Source: Asanoa hainanensis (GTDB taxonomy: Bacteria; Actinomycetota; Actinomycetes; Mycobacteriales; Micromonosporaceae). From it: DNA of 64,000 nt. The stretch covers positions 434,001 to 498,000 of the forward strand of contig NZ_FZPH01000003.1 of NCBI RefSeq assembly GCF_900188485.1. Reading direction: 5' to 3'. A program made the position numbers and the translations under genes. The notes under the pieces were generated by a model. The model was not told the origin of the DNA, ran no database searches, and was given only the letters and a program-made list of their open reading frames with translations. Positions 1 to 7,904 of this stretch are shown here, one piece after another (positions within the stretch are counted from its first letter, which is position 1; each line of letters begins with the position of its first letter).

Positions 1-110
1 CGCGGGCACGATCGCCGCCGTCACCCGCCGCAACGCCCGGGCCCGACGATGGTGACAAGGCGCGCGGGCGGGCACGAACGGACGTCCCCGACATGCACAA
101 TGGAGCGATC

Positions 111-830
111 ATGCCGACCGACGTGCATTTTCTGGTGGCCGACGACGATCCGTATGCGGTCGTCCAGCTCCAGGGCGTGCTCGACCAGCGGTCGGCCGAG
201 GCGTTGCGGGGTGCCCTGCTGTCCGTCGTCGCCGACCGCACGCCGGCGGTGATCGAGGTGACCGGCCTGCGGATCGACGACCCGACCGTGCTGTCGACCT
301 TCGGCGAAGTGGCCCGGGAGACGGCCGACTGGCCCGCCGGCCAACCGGTGATCAGCGTGCCGCCGGCGGTCGCCGACCCGTGGCGGGGCGTGGGCTTCCG
401 GCTGGCCGACGGCGACCGGCGCGCGGCCGGCTTCTCCACGGAGACCTTGCTCCGCGCCGGCCTCGACCCGGTGCCGGGCGCCGCCCGACGCGCCCGCGAG
501 CTGGTCACGGAGGCGTGCGCCCGCTGGGAGCTACCGGAGGTCGCCGGGCCGGCCTGCATCGTCGTCACGGAGCTCGTCAACAACGTGGTCGCACATGCCC
601 AGACCGCGATGACGGTCCTGGTCGGCCGCGGCACGGACGGCGACACCCTGCACCTGTCGGTCCGCGACTGGTCGCCGGCCCTACCGGTCTACGGCGGCCC
701 GGTCCCGACCACCGCCTACGGCGGCCGAGGCCTCCTGCTGATCGAAGCGGTAGCCCTACGCTGGGGCGTCAGCGACCTACCCGACGGCAAGGTCGTCTGG
801 TCAGTCGTCGCCCCCGACGACGACGAATGA
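111..830 (+). CDS. STAS-HATPase fusion protein (anti-sigma/anti-anti-sigma type)
   Basis: Residues about 1-90 look like a STAS domain and residues about 115-239 are an RsbW-type HATPase_c fold: an N-box with ELVNNVVAHA, followed by a glycine-rich GGRGLLL lid. Proteins of this kind act in partner-switching control of sigma factors in the cytoplasm. The STAS half has DPT where RsbV proteins have the phosphorylatable DSxG, so it may not be a normal phosphorylation target. I chose the ATG at 111 because GGAG lies five bases upstream; an ATG at 93 would add six residues. It faces the SigB-STAS gene tail to tail with a gap of six bases, which suggests it acts on that sigma factor. The fold assignment is firm; the partner is inferred. 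Confidence 0.8.
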   Translation: MPTDVHFLVADDDPYAVVQLQGVLDQRSAEALRGALLSVVADRTPAVIEVTGLRIDDPTVLSTFGEVARETADWPAGQPVISVPPAVADPWRGVGFRLADGDRRAAGFSTETLLRAGLDPVPGAARRARELVTEACARWELPEVAGPACIVVTELVNNVVAHAQTAMTVLVGRGTDGDTLHLSVRDWSPALPVYGGPVPTTAYGGRGLLLIEAVALRWGVSDLPDGKVVWSVVAPDDDE

Positions 831-836
831 AGCGCC

Positions 837-1985
837 TCAGTCGTGCGGGGCGGCCATGATCGGGGTTAGGCCGGCTACGCGTAGCGTGCGGCGCACGTAG
901 ACCTGCATGTCGCCGATGCGCAGCCGGACGCCGGCCGCGCGGGCCGCTTCCAGACCCGCCAGCAGGGCCGAGACCCCGGCCGCGTCGATGATCGGCACGC
1001 CGGCCAGGCTGACCGCGACCTCGCGTGGCCGCGGGCGGTCCGCCACCAGGTCGACGGCTTCCAGCAACGCCGCGCGCAGTGGGTCGGCGGTGTCTCGGTC
1101 GACCTCGCCGGTCACGTCCAGGCGGACCAGGCCGCCCTTGTCGCGCCGGGTGACCGTGATCTCGTGGTGGTCGCCCGGGCCCATGCCGGCCTGCCACTGC
1201 TTGGGTGCGTCGCTGAGCATCGCCTCGCGCAGCCAGGTGAGAGCGCGCGACAGCAGGCGCGACACGTGCATCTGGGAGATGCCGAGCTCGGTCGCGATCT
1301 CCGTCTGCGTCTTGTTGCCGTAGAAGCGCAGCGCCAGGATCCGCCGCTCGCGTTCCGGTAGCCGGCACAGCAGGCTCGCGACCGTCAGCCGGTCGTCGAC
1401 CGCCTCCAGGCCCACGTCGGCGCCGCCGATCAGGTCGCCCAGCTCCGCCTCGCTCTCGGCTCTGGCCGGCATGTTCAACGACAGCGGCGTGTACGCGGCC
1501 GCCGTCTCCAGCGCCGCCAGCACATCTTCCTCGTCGACCCGCAGGCGCTCGGCCAGTTCGGGGACCGTCGGCGAGCGGCGCAGCTTGGCGGTCATCTCGG
1601 TGGACGCCCGGTTGACCTCGATGCTGAGCTCCTGCATCCGCCGCGGGACGTGGACGCCCCAGGTGCGGTCGCGGAAATGCCGGCGAAGCTCGCCGATGAT
1701 GGTCGCCGCGGCGAAACCCGTGAATGCCCCACGTTCAGGGTCGAAGCGGTCGACTGCCTTCAGCAGCCCCAACCGCGCCACCTGTTCCAGGTCGTCCATC
1801 GGTTCACCGCGGCCCCGGTAGCGCCGCGCCAGGCGGCCGGCGAACGGCATCGCGGAACGGACCAGCCGTTCCCGTGCCTCCCGCCGCGCATCATCTCCCG
1901 AACGGTGGGCATAAGACATTGCGACCGCGTCGAGAGCCGGCAGGTCCAGTTCACCAGAAGCGGGCATGCCGCTTTGGAGGGTCAT
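837..1985 (-). CDS. SigB/SigF-family RNA polymerase sigma factor with C-terminal STAS domain
   Basis: A 382-residue protein. Region 2 is at about 40-115 (core-binding DLEQVARLGLLKAVDRFDP), region 3 at about 118-190 and region 4 at about 210-262, with the helix-turn-helix TQTEIATELGISQMHVSRLL. The extra C-terminal part, about 275-375, is a STAS domain, which sigma factors normally lack. Where RsbV proteins carry DSxG, this domain has DAAG, so the usual phosphoserine is absent. The start at 1985 follows GAGGAGG with a seven-base gap. Neighbouring anti-sigma ATPases, STAS proteins and a PP2C phosphatase fit control by partner switching. The sigma family and fusion are clear; the effect of the fused STAS domain is inference. 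Confidence 0.9.
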   Translation of the reverse strand: MTLQSGMPASGELDLPALDAVAMSYAHRSGDDARREARERLVRSAMPFAGRLARRYRGRGEPMDDLEQVARLGLLKAVDRFDPERGAFTGFAAATIIGELRRHFRDRTWGVHVPRRMQELSIEVNRASTEMTAKLRRSPTVPELAERLRVDEEDVLAALETAAAYTPLSLNMPARAESEAELGDLIGGADVGLEAVDDRLTVASLLCRLPERERRILALRFYGNKTQTEIATELGISQMHVSRLLSRALTWLREAMLSDAPKQWQAGMGPGDHHEITVTRRDKGGLVRLDVTGEVDRDTADPLRAALLEAVDLVADRPRPREVAVSLAGVPIIDAAGVSALLAGLEAARAAGVRLRIGDMQVYVRRTLRVAGLTPIMAAPHD

Positions 1986-2211
1986 CGCGCAGCCTCCTCG
2001 TTCGCCTCACTACCACCCTGGTGGGGCGGGAGAGAGTCGGCACCGGTTTGGAATGTGCTGGCTGATGCCCGCGTGTTGAGCACCCCCGGAGACCGCCGCT
2101 GTAGTACGGCCGTCCCCTCAACGTGACCATACGTCGGTGCGCGCGAACGGAGCAATGAAAAACAAAGCGGAATGCTTGCTCCGAGGCATCTATCACATCG
2201 GGACACCCCCG

Positions 2212-2235
2212 GTTGTCCTGGCCGAAGAGGGGTAG
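2212..2235 (+). promoter_or_regulatory. Candidate SigB-type promoter for the DUF5709 gene
   Basis: GTTG at 2212-2215, a 14-base spacer and GGGTAG at 2230-2235 resemble the SigB/SigF consensus (GTTT or GnnT, 14-17 bases, GGGTAT). The ATG follows nine bases later. It lies beside a SigB-type sigma gene, so direct control is plausible, but the match is imperfect at both boxes. Confidence 0.4.
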
Positions 2236-2244
2236 AACCGCCGT

Positions 2245-2844
2245 ATGCGCCGCGAAGACGAGTACCCAGAGCCCTGGTCGGACCCGGAGGCCGAAGGCCT
2301 GCCCGGCACCGCCGACGACGACTCCACCGCGTACGACGACGTCGAGTCGGAGCGGGAGATCCAAGGGCCGGACCCGGCCGCGCTGCCCGTCGACTCACCA
2401 CTCGCGGTGGACCGCTTCGGCACCACCGGTGAGGAAGCTGAGCAGGGTGAGTCGCTCGACTACAAGCTGGCCCGGGAGAACCTCCCCGAGGATGTCGACG
2501 ACCCGCTGGCCACGCCGGCCGACCCGCAGATCCGCGACGAGGAGGACCTGGGCACCCCGACGGCCCAGTCGCAGCTCGACGCCGACGTGCTGGACGACGG
2601 CCCGACCGGCGACCCGGACTCCGAGGTCTCGCTCTACGACACCGACGGGCTCGAGCTCGACGGCGGTGGCGCACCCATAGGGCGCCTGGTCGACCCCAAC
2701 CAGCTCGCCGGCGAGGAGGAGCCCGAGGGCGCGCTCTTCGACGACGAGGGCGACTCGATCGCCGAGGACGCCGGCGCGGCGGGCGGCGGCGCCACCGCCG
2801 AGGAGCTGGCGATGCACGAGACCGAGGAACCGCCGTACGAGTAA
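2245..2844 (+). CDS. DUF5709 family acidic protein
   Basis: A 199-residue, very acidic protein with no membrane segment or signal peptide. The segment from LDYKLARENLPED to about ASP/GLU-rich residue 190 matches the actinobacterial DUF5709 family as I recall it; its function is unknown. Repeated Asp/Glu runs and Pro-Asp turns suggest an extended, partly disordered cytoplasmic protein. It starts nine bases after a possible SigB-type promoter and has no clear ribosome site, so the message may be nearly leaderless. Its position between the sigma gene and the NarL regulator suggests a stress-response role, which is inference only. Confidence 0.75.
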   Translation: MRREDEYPEPWSDPEAEGLPGTADDDSTAYDDVESEREIQGPDPAALPVDSPLAVDRFGTTGEEAEQGESLDYKLARENLPEDVDDPLATPADPQIRDEEDLGTPTAQSQLDADVLDDGPTGDPDSEVSLYDTDGLELDGGGAPIGRLVDPNQLAGEEEPEGALFDDEGDSIAEDAGAAGGGATAEELAMHETEEPPYE

Positions 2845-2847
2845 GGG

Positions 2848-3489
2848 TCAGTCAAGCCCCTGCTCGATGGCGTACCGCGTGAGCTCCACCCGGTTGTGCA
2901 GTTGCAGTTTGCCCAGGGTGTTCTGCACGTGGTTCTGCACGGTGCGGTGCGAGACGCCCAGCCGCTCGGCGATCTGCTTGTAGGACAGTCCCTTGGCGAC
3001 CAGCCGCAGGACCTCGGTCTCGCGCTCGGTCAGGGCCGGCGGTCCCGGGTCCGGCGCCGCCGCCAGCCGCCGGTACTCGCCCAGCACCAGCCCGGCGAGC
3101 CCGGGCGTGAAGACCGCTTCCCCGGCGGCGGTACGCGCGACCGCGGCCAGGAACTCGTCCGGCGCCGCCGACTTGAGCAGGTAGCCGGCCGCGCCCGCCT
3201 TCACCGCGTCGAGCACGCTCTGCTGCTCGCCACTGGCCGACAGCATCAGCACGCGCACGTCCGGCAGCGCCGCGCGCAGACCCTGGACCACCTCGACGCC
3301 GGAGATGTCGGGCAGCTGGAGGTCGAGCACGACCACGTCGGGTCGGGTCGCGCCCGCGATCCGGATCGCCTGGCGCCCTTCCCCGGTCGTCGCCACCACG
3401 TCGTAGCCGGCCTCCGCGAGATCGCGGGCGACCCCCGTGCGCCACATCGGATGGTCGTCGACCACCATCACCCGGATCCGCTCGCTCAT
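2848..3489 (-). CDS. NarL/FixJ-family response regulator
   Basis: A 213-residue two-domain regulator. The receiver has the acidic pair DD at 11-12 and the phospho-acceptor Asp56 in VVVLDLQLPD. A LuxR-type helix-turn-helix lies at about 150-205 (LTERETEVLRLVAKGLSYKQIAERLGVS, given here in part). Its ATG overlaps the TGA of the upstream kinase gene by four bases, so kinase and regulator form a translationally coupled pair. The kinase gene in turn overlaps the phosphatase gene, so three signalling proteins share one transcript. DNA targets cannot be read from the sequence. Confidence 0.93.
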   Translation of the reverse strand: MSERIRVMVVDDHPMWRTGVARDLAEAGYDVVATTGEGRQAIRIAGATRPDVVVLDLQLPDISGVEVVQGLRAALPDVRVLMLSASGEQQSVLDAVKAGAAGYLLKSAAPDEFLAAVARTAAGEAVFTPGLAGLVLGEYRRLAAAPDPGPPALTERETEVLRLVAKGLSYKQIAERLGVSHRTVQNHVQNTLGKLQLHNRVELTRYAIEQGLD

Positions 3490-4619
3490 ACGGACACCTT
3501 AGGAACCACCATCTCGATTTCGGTGCCCTGCCCCGGAGCCGAGTGGATCCGCACGGTCCCGCCGAGGTCGGTGATCCGGCCGCGGATCGCCTGCGCGACA
3601 CCGAGCCGGCCCTCCCGCTCCGCGGCCGCGAGCCGGCCAGGCTCGATCCCGGTGCCGTCGTCGCGCACGGTCACCGTCACGGCGTCCGGCTCGTCCTCGA
3701 CGAGCACGAAGACGCCGGCGTCCGGGCCCGCGTGCCGGGCGGCGTTGTCGAGCGCCGCGCCGACGGCGGCTGCGATCTGCGCCGCGACCGCCGAGGGCAG
3801 CGGCACGGCCGTCGCGGGTGTGGCCACCGAGACCAGGTCGCTGGCGTACGCGGTGACGAGCGCGCCCAGGTCGACGGCGCCGCTGGCGGACGGTGGCGGC
3901 GCACCGGTCGCGATCAGCCGGCGCAGCGCGGCCTCCTGCTCCCCCGCCAGCCGGGCCAGCTCGCGGGCTTCACCGTCGAGGCTGGCACCGCGCCGACGGA
4001 CCAGCGCGAGCACCTGGAGCACGGAGTCGTGGATGTCCCGGGCCAACCGCTCCCGCTCGCGGGTGGCCGCCTCGAGCTCCACCGCCCGCTGCAACCGTGC
4101 CTCGGCGATCGCGGCCAGCCGGGTGACGTGCCCGACCCCGAGGGCGGCCAGCAGCATCAGGCTGGTGCCGGTCAACGACGCCTGGTTGAGCTGCGGTCGG
4201 ATCACCAGGTCGGCCGCGCCGAGCAGCAGCGCGGCCACCACGCCAAGCCGCCGGCCGCCGGCGACCGCCCACGCCAGCACCGGCGCGGCCAGCCAGGCGA
4301 CGGCCAGACCCGGGGTGCCGTTGCCGAGCGCGTCCCGGCCGATCACCAGGTCCGCGGAGAGCACCACCGCGGCGGTCACCACGAGGTCGGCGTTCAGCAG
4401 CCCCCAGCGGCGCCGCTCGGGCCGGGCGAACAACCAGCTCGCGGCGATCGTCCAGCCGATCATCACGACGGCGACCGGGATCACCGCCAGCGGGTGCGCG
4501 TAGTCGCGGACGTTGCCGGCGATCAGCGCCAGCGCCCAGGCCAACGAGGCGAACCGGAAGACCACGATCGCCCGCCACAGCGGCGTCTGCAGCCCACCGG
4601 CGCTGGCCGGCGCCGTCAC
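3486..4619 (-). CDS. Membrane sensor histidine kinase, NarX/DesK-like (MacS type)
   Basis: A 377-residue protein with five or six hydrophobic helices in the first 165 residues and no large external domain, followed by a HisKA_3 dimerisation helix with His197 in RDIHDSVLQ and a HATPase_c domain (ALDNAARHAG N-box, DDGTGIEPG). It should autophosphorylate and pass phosphate to Asp56 of the regulator encoded just downstream. The arrangement resembles actinobacterial MacS kinases. It starts with GTG inside the TGA of the phosphatase gene and ends inside the regulator start. The signal is unknown; the short loops suggest sensing within or near the membrane. Confidence 0.9.
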   Translation of the reverse strand: MTAPASAGGLQTPLWRAIVVFRFASLAWALALIAGNVRDYAHPLAVIPVAVVMIGWTIAASWLFARPERRRWGLLNADLVVTAAVVLSADLVIGRDALGNGTPGLAVAWLAAPVLAWAVAGGRRLGVVAALLLGAADLVIRPQLNQASLTGTSLMLLAALGVGHVTRLAAIAEARLQRAVELEAATRERERLARDIHDSVLQVLALVRRRGASLDGEARELARLAGEQEAALRRLIATGAPPPSASGAVDLGALVTAYASDLVSVATPATAVPLPSAVAAQIAAAVGAALDNAARHAGPDAGVFVLVEDEPDAVTVTVRDDGTGIEPGRLAAAEREGRLGVAQAIRGRITDLGGTVRIHSAPGQGTEIEMVVPKVSV

Positions 4620-6859
4620 GCGGGTCGCAGCCGGAGCGCGACGACGCAGGTGTCGTCACCGGGGTTGGCCGGCTGGAGCCGGCCGATCAGCTCGTCGACC
4701 GGCAGATGGCCGGTGCCGGTCACGCCGCGCAGCAGCGGGCCCAGCCAGTCGCTGTCGTAGCCGTCCCGGCGCTCGATCAGGCCGTCGGTGTAGAGCAGCA
4801 CCGTGTCCCCTTCGGCCAGCGTCGTCGTGACGGTCTCGTACCTGCTGTCGGGTCGGGCCCCGACGATCATCCCAGGTGGCCGGGTGAGCGCCGCGGCGCT
4901 GCCGTCGCCCGAGACCAGGATCGGCGGCGGGTGGCCGGCCTGGGCCCAGGTGAGCTCCCGGGTCTGCGGATCGAAGTGTGCCACCACGACGGTCGCCGTG
5001 GGTTCACTGGCGTCGTCGTGCACGATCCGGTTGAGGTACGCCAGCAGCTCACCGGGCTCCGTGCTGGTCACGGCCAGCGCGGCGACCGAGTGGCGCAGCC
5101 GGGCCATCGTGGCCGCGGCGGCGATGCCGTGCCCGGCGACGTCGCCAACCGCGAGCAGGCTGCGGCCGTCGGGCAGCTCGACCACGTCGTACCAGTCGCC
5201 GCCGACCCGGCTGACCACCTCGGCCGGCAGGTAGCGGACGGCGACGTCCAGGCCCGGCAGGTGCAGCACGCCGGTCGGGATCGGCAGGATGATCTGCTGC
5301 AACGCGACGACCAGCCGGTGCTCGGTCTGCTGGCTGCGCAGCCGCTCGGCGAGCTCGGCCTCCACGTCGACCAGCCGGGCCCGGTCGCGGGCGGCGGCCT
5401 CGTTCGCCGTCACGTCCTGCACGATGCCGTAGACCTTGAGCACCCGGCCCGTCCGGTCGCGGATGGTCTCGAACCGGGCGCGCAGGTAGCGGACCTCGCC
5501 GCGGACCAGGATGCGGTAGTTCAGGTCGGCCGACTGGCCGTGCTCGAAGACCCGGGCGAGCTGCGGCGCGATCCGTGGCGCGTCCTGCGGGTGCAGCTCG
5601 CCGGCCGCCTCCTCCAGGCTCGGCGGGCCGCTCTCGGGGTCGTGGCGGAAGATCGAGTAGAGGCCTTCGGACCAGTAGACGCTGCCCGTGCCCAGGTCCC
5701 ACTCGCCGTAGCCGAGCCGGCCGAGCCGTTCGGTCTGCGCGATCCGGGCGGCCAGCCGGCGCTCCTCGTCGAGCCGGGTCCAGGTGAGCAGCACGCCGCC
5801 ACCGAACCGGGAGATCCGCACGGTGAACACCGCGGTCTCGACACCCGCGGTCTGCGGGGTGTACGTGAACGGACCGATCTCGCGCGGCCGGCCGGAGTCG
5901 AGCACCTGGGCCAGCGAGTGCCACAGCTCGGTGCCGACGATGCTCGGGTAGCGGGTGGCCGTGCTGCTGCCGACCAGCTCCCGCCCGCGCAGCCCGGTCA
6001 CGTCGGTGGCCTCCGGGCTGGCCGCGACCAGCACCCAGTCGACGATCTCGCCAGCCGCGTCGCGGATCGGCACGGAGACACCGACCGCACCGGGCAGCGC
6101 GTCGAGCATCGACTGCGCGTCGGTGATCCAGCCGGCCTGGTGCGGGTGGGCCCGCAGCCGCCTGGCGATCTCGCCGGTGACCTCGCCCACCACCGTGCTC
6201 ACCGTGTCGCGGACGGCGGCCGGGAACGTCTGCTGCTTGACGAAGAACGCGACGACGACGGCGACGGCGCCCGTCTCGCCGACCGGCACCACCGCCCGCG
6301 ACGGCCACTCCGCACCTGGCCCGCCGACCAGCAGGTAGTGCGGCGGCGTCGCGGTGCGATCGGGCAGGAAGAGCGGTTCCCCCGTACGCGCGACGTAGCC
6401 GGCCTCGGTCGGCGGGTGCGCCGGCACCCGGCTCCAGGCGTCGACCACCGCCGGCGGCACCCCGGCCGCGCCCACGAGCTGCAGGGAGGAGTCCGGCTCG
6501 ACCGCGTACACGGCGACCGCGTCGGCGCCCACGTCGTGCGCCAGCCGCCGCTGGAGCGTGCCGGCGAGATCGGCCAGGGGTTCCTGGCCCGGCGCGGCCA
6601 GCGCCCGGGCGGCCATCGCGGCCGCGTCGGCGGCAGCGGCGCTGGCCATCCGGCGCACCTCCTCGAAGGGCGCCGGCGAGCTGGGGCGCGCACTGTCGAG
6701 GATCGCCGAGGCGGCCTCGGCCACGGGCACGCCGGAGCGGTCGGCGAGCCCCTGCAACCGTTCTCTCGCCTCTCCCGGTGAGCACTCCAGTCGCTCCGCC
6801 AACACCGCCACGGCGGCGTCGATCAAGGCGGCCAGCGGGCCGTCCGCTCCGGGGGCCAT
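4616..6859 (-). CDS. ANTAR-GAF-PAS-PP2C (SpoIIE-type) protein phosphatase
   Basis: About 747 residues. An ANTAR-like three-helix domain comes first (about 5-65), then a GAF domain (about 80-250), one or two PAS segments (about 270-510) and a PP2C/SpoIIE phosphatase (about 550-745) with the metal-binding GGDWYDV and GDVAGHG motifs. SpoIIE-type enzymes dephosphorylate RsbV-like STAS proteins and so release sigma factors. I prefer the ATG at 6859, just before the ANTAR domain; a start at 7024 would run through the divergent promoter region. It leads an operon with the kinase and regulator. ANTAR domains usually bind RNA, so its presence on a phosphatase is a point of interest. Confidence 0.88.
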   Translation of the reverse strand: MAPGADGPLAALIDAAVAVLAERLECSPGEARERLQGLADRSGVPVAEAASAILDSARPSSPAPFEEVRRMASAAAADAAAMAARALAAPGQEPLADLAGTLQRRLAHDVGADAVAVYAVEPDSSLQLVGAAGVPPAVVDAWSRVPAHPPTEAGYVARTGEPLFLPDRTATPPHYLLVGGPGAEWPSRAVVPVGETGAVAVVVAFFVKQQTFPAAVRDTVSTVVGEVTGEIARRLRAHPHQAGWITDAQSMLDALPGAVGVSVPIRDAAGEIVDWVLVAASPEATDVTGLRGRELVGSSTATRYPSIVGTELWHSLAQVLDSGRPREIGPFTYTPQTAGVETAVFTVRISRFGGGVLLTWTRLDEERRLAARIAQTERLGRLGYGEWDLGTGSVYWSEGLYSIFRHDPESGPPSLEEAAGELHPQDAPRIAPQLARVFEHGQSADLNYRILVRGEVRYLRARFETIRDRTGRVLKVYGIVQDVTANEAAARDRARLVDVEAELAERLRSQQTEHRLVVALQQIILPIPTGVLHLPGLDVAVRYLPAEVVSRVGGDWYDVVELPDGRSLLAVGDVAGHGIAAAATMARLRHSVAALAVTSTEPGELLAYLNRIVHDDASEPTATVVVAHFDPQTRELTWAQAGHPPPILVSGDGSAAALTRPPGMIVGARPDSRYETVTTTLAEGDTVLLYTDGLIERRDGYDSDWLGPLLRGVTGTGHLPVDELIGRLQPANPGDDTCVVALRLRPA

Positions 6860-6961
6860 CCGGTTGTCCGGCACGCTCCGACGATCCCACAGTCCCGGCG
6901 CCCGTGGCGCGGCCTTGCGACGCGCGCCACCAGGGGCGGGGCAGGGTTGTCGGTCGGATGC

Positions 6962-7003
6962 GGTACTGGCCGGCAGGACGTAGTGTGATTGGGGGCCAGT
7001 ACC
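6962..7003. promoter_or_regulatory. Inverted repeat in the divergent signalling promoter
   Basis: GGTACTGGCC at 6962-6971 and its exact complement GGCCAGTACC at 6994-7003 lie 22 bases apart. They sit between the divergent starts of the PP2C phosphatase (6859) and the free anti-sigma ATPase (7039). TAGTGT at 6981-6986, between the arms, could be a -10 element for the rightward gene. The layout fits a dimeric repressor or a looping site; the binding protein is unknown. Confidence 0.45.
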
Positions 7004-7038
7004 ACGCTGAGCGCCCGCTAGCACCTCCGAGGCGGCAC

Positions 7039-7524
7039 ATGACCGACGACGGGCACCATCGACCGGACGCGGTTGTGCCCGCTGCCGGGCAACAGTTGCT
7101 CGCCGAGACGTTCGCCCGGGGCCAGGTGACCGACCTGCGACACGCCTTCGCCGCCTGCGCCGAAGCGGCCGGCCTGCGCGACCAGCGGCTCGACGACTTC
7201 GTCCTCGCCGTCAACGAGTTGATCACCAACGCGGTGCGGCACGGTGGTGGCGCGGGCGAGCTGCGGCTCTGGCGCTCCGACGGCACGCTGGTCTGCGAGG
7301 TCTCCGACGGCGGCGGCGGCATCGGCGCGGAGCGGCTGGCCAACCAGGAACGTCCCGCTCCCGACGTGGCCGGCGGCTGGGGGTTGTGGCTCGCCGGCCA
7401 ACTCAGCGACAGCATGCGGGTGGCGACCGGCCCGGCCGGCACCACCGTGCGGATCAGCACCGGGCTGGGCGGCGTGGACGGCCGGTTCGCCGCCGGAGCC
7501 GGGGCCGGGGAGCGGGTGGAGTGA
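7039..7524 (+). CDS. Anti-sigma factor serine kinase, RsbW-like HATPase
   Basis: A 161-residue single-domain GHKL ATPase with an N-box (FVLAVNELITNAVRHG), a G1 box around VSDGGGGI and a G2 lid GGWGLWLAGQL. Such proteins bind and inhibit a SigB/SigF-type factor and phosphorylate the paired STAS antagonist. The ATG at 7039 follows GAGGCGG; upstream in-frame codons run into the divergent control region. Its last codons overlap the GTG of the following STAS gene (GTGA), the usual RsbW-RsbV coupling although here the kinase comes first. Confidence 0.87.
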   Translation: MTDDGHHRPDAVVPAAGQQLLAETFARGQVTDLRHAFAACAEAAGLRDQRLDDFVLAVNELITNAVRHGGGAGELRLWRSDGTLVCEVSDGGGGIGAERLANQERPAPDVAGGWGLWLAGQLSDSMRVATGPAGTTVRISTGLGGVDGRFAAGAGAGERVE

Positions 7525-7904
7525 ACACCGACCCGGCCGCACCGAGGCAGGCCACGGGCGGCCCCCGGATCGAGGAGACCGAGCTGGTCGCCCCGCTGGT
7601 GGTGACCGCCGAGCCGGCCGGCGAGCTGGTGCGCCTGCGGCTGGCCGGCGAGCTCGACATGTCGACGGCGCCCGACCTGCTGAGCCGGATCACCGCGCTG
7701 GCGGCCGGCGGCACACCCCGGCTGGTGGTCGACCTCGCGGCGCTGACCTTCTGCGACTCGGCGGGGTTGACCACGTTCGTGCGCGGCGACCGGCGGTGTG
7801 CCGAGGTCGGCGGTTGGCTGCGGCTGACCGGCGCGTACGGGCACGTGGCCCGGGTGATCGAGATCAGCGGGGTGGCGGACTCCCTGGGCTATCGCCCGTC
7901 TTGA
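7521..7904 (+). CDS. STAS-domain anti-sigma factor antagonist, RsbV-like
   Basis: A 127-residue protein with a STAS fold after an N-terminal tail of about 25 residues. LTFCDSAGLTTF carries the intact DSxG site, so the Ser is a likely target of the neighbouring kinase and of the PP2C phosphatase upstream. It starts with GTG in a four-base overlap with the kinase gene. Its 3' end overlaps the convergent SsgA-like gene by 16 bases. Of the three STAS domains in this cluster it is the only one with a clear phosphorylatable Ser, so it may be the regulated switch. That role is inference. Confidence 0.87.
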   Translation: MNTDPAAPRQATGGPRIEETELVAPLVVTAEPAGELVRLRLAGELDMSTAPDLLSRITALAAGGTPRLVVDLAALTFCDSAGLTTFVRGDRRCAEVGGWLRLTGAYGHVARVIEISGVADSLGYRPS

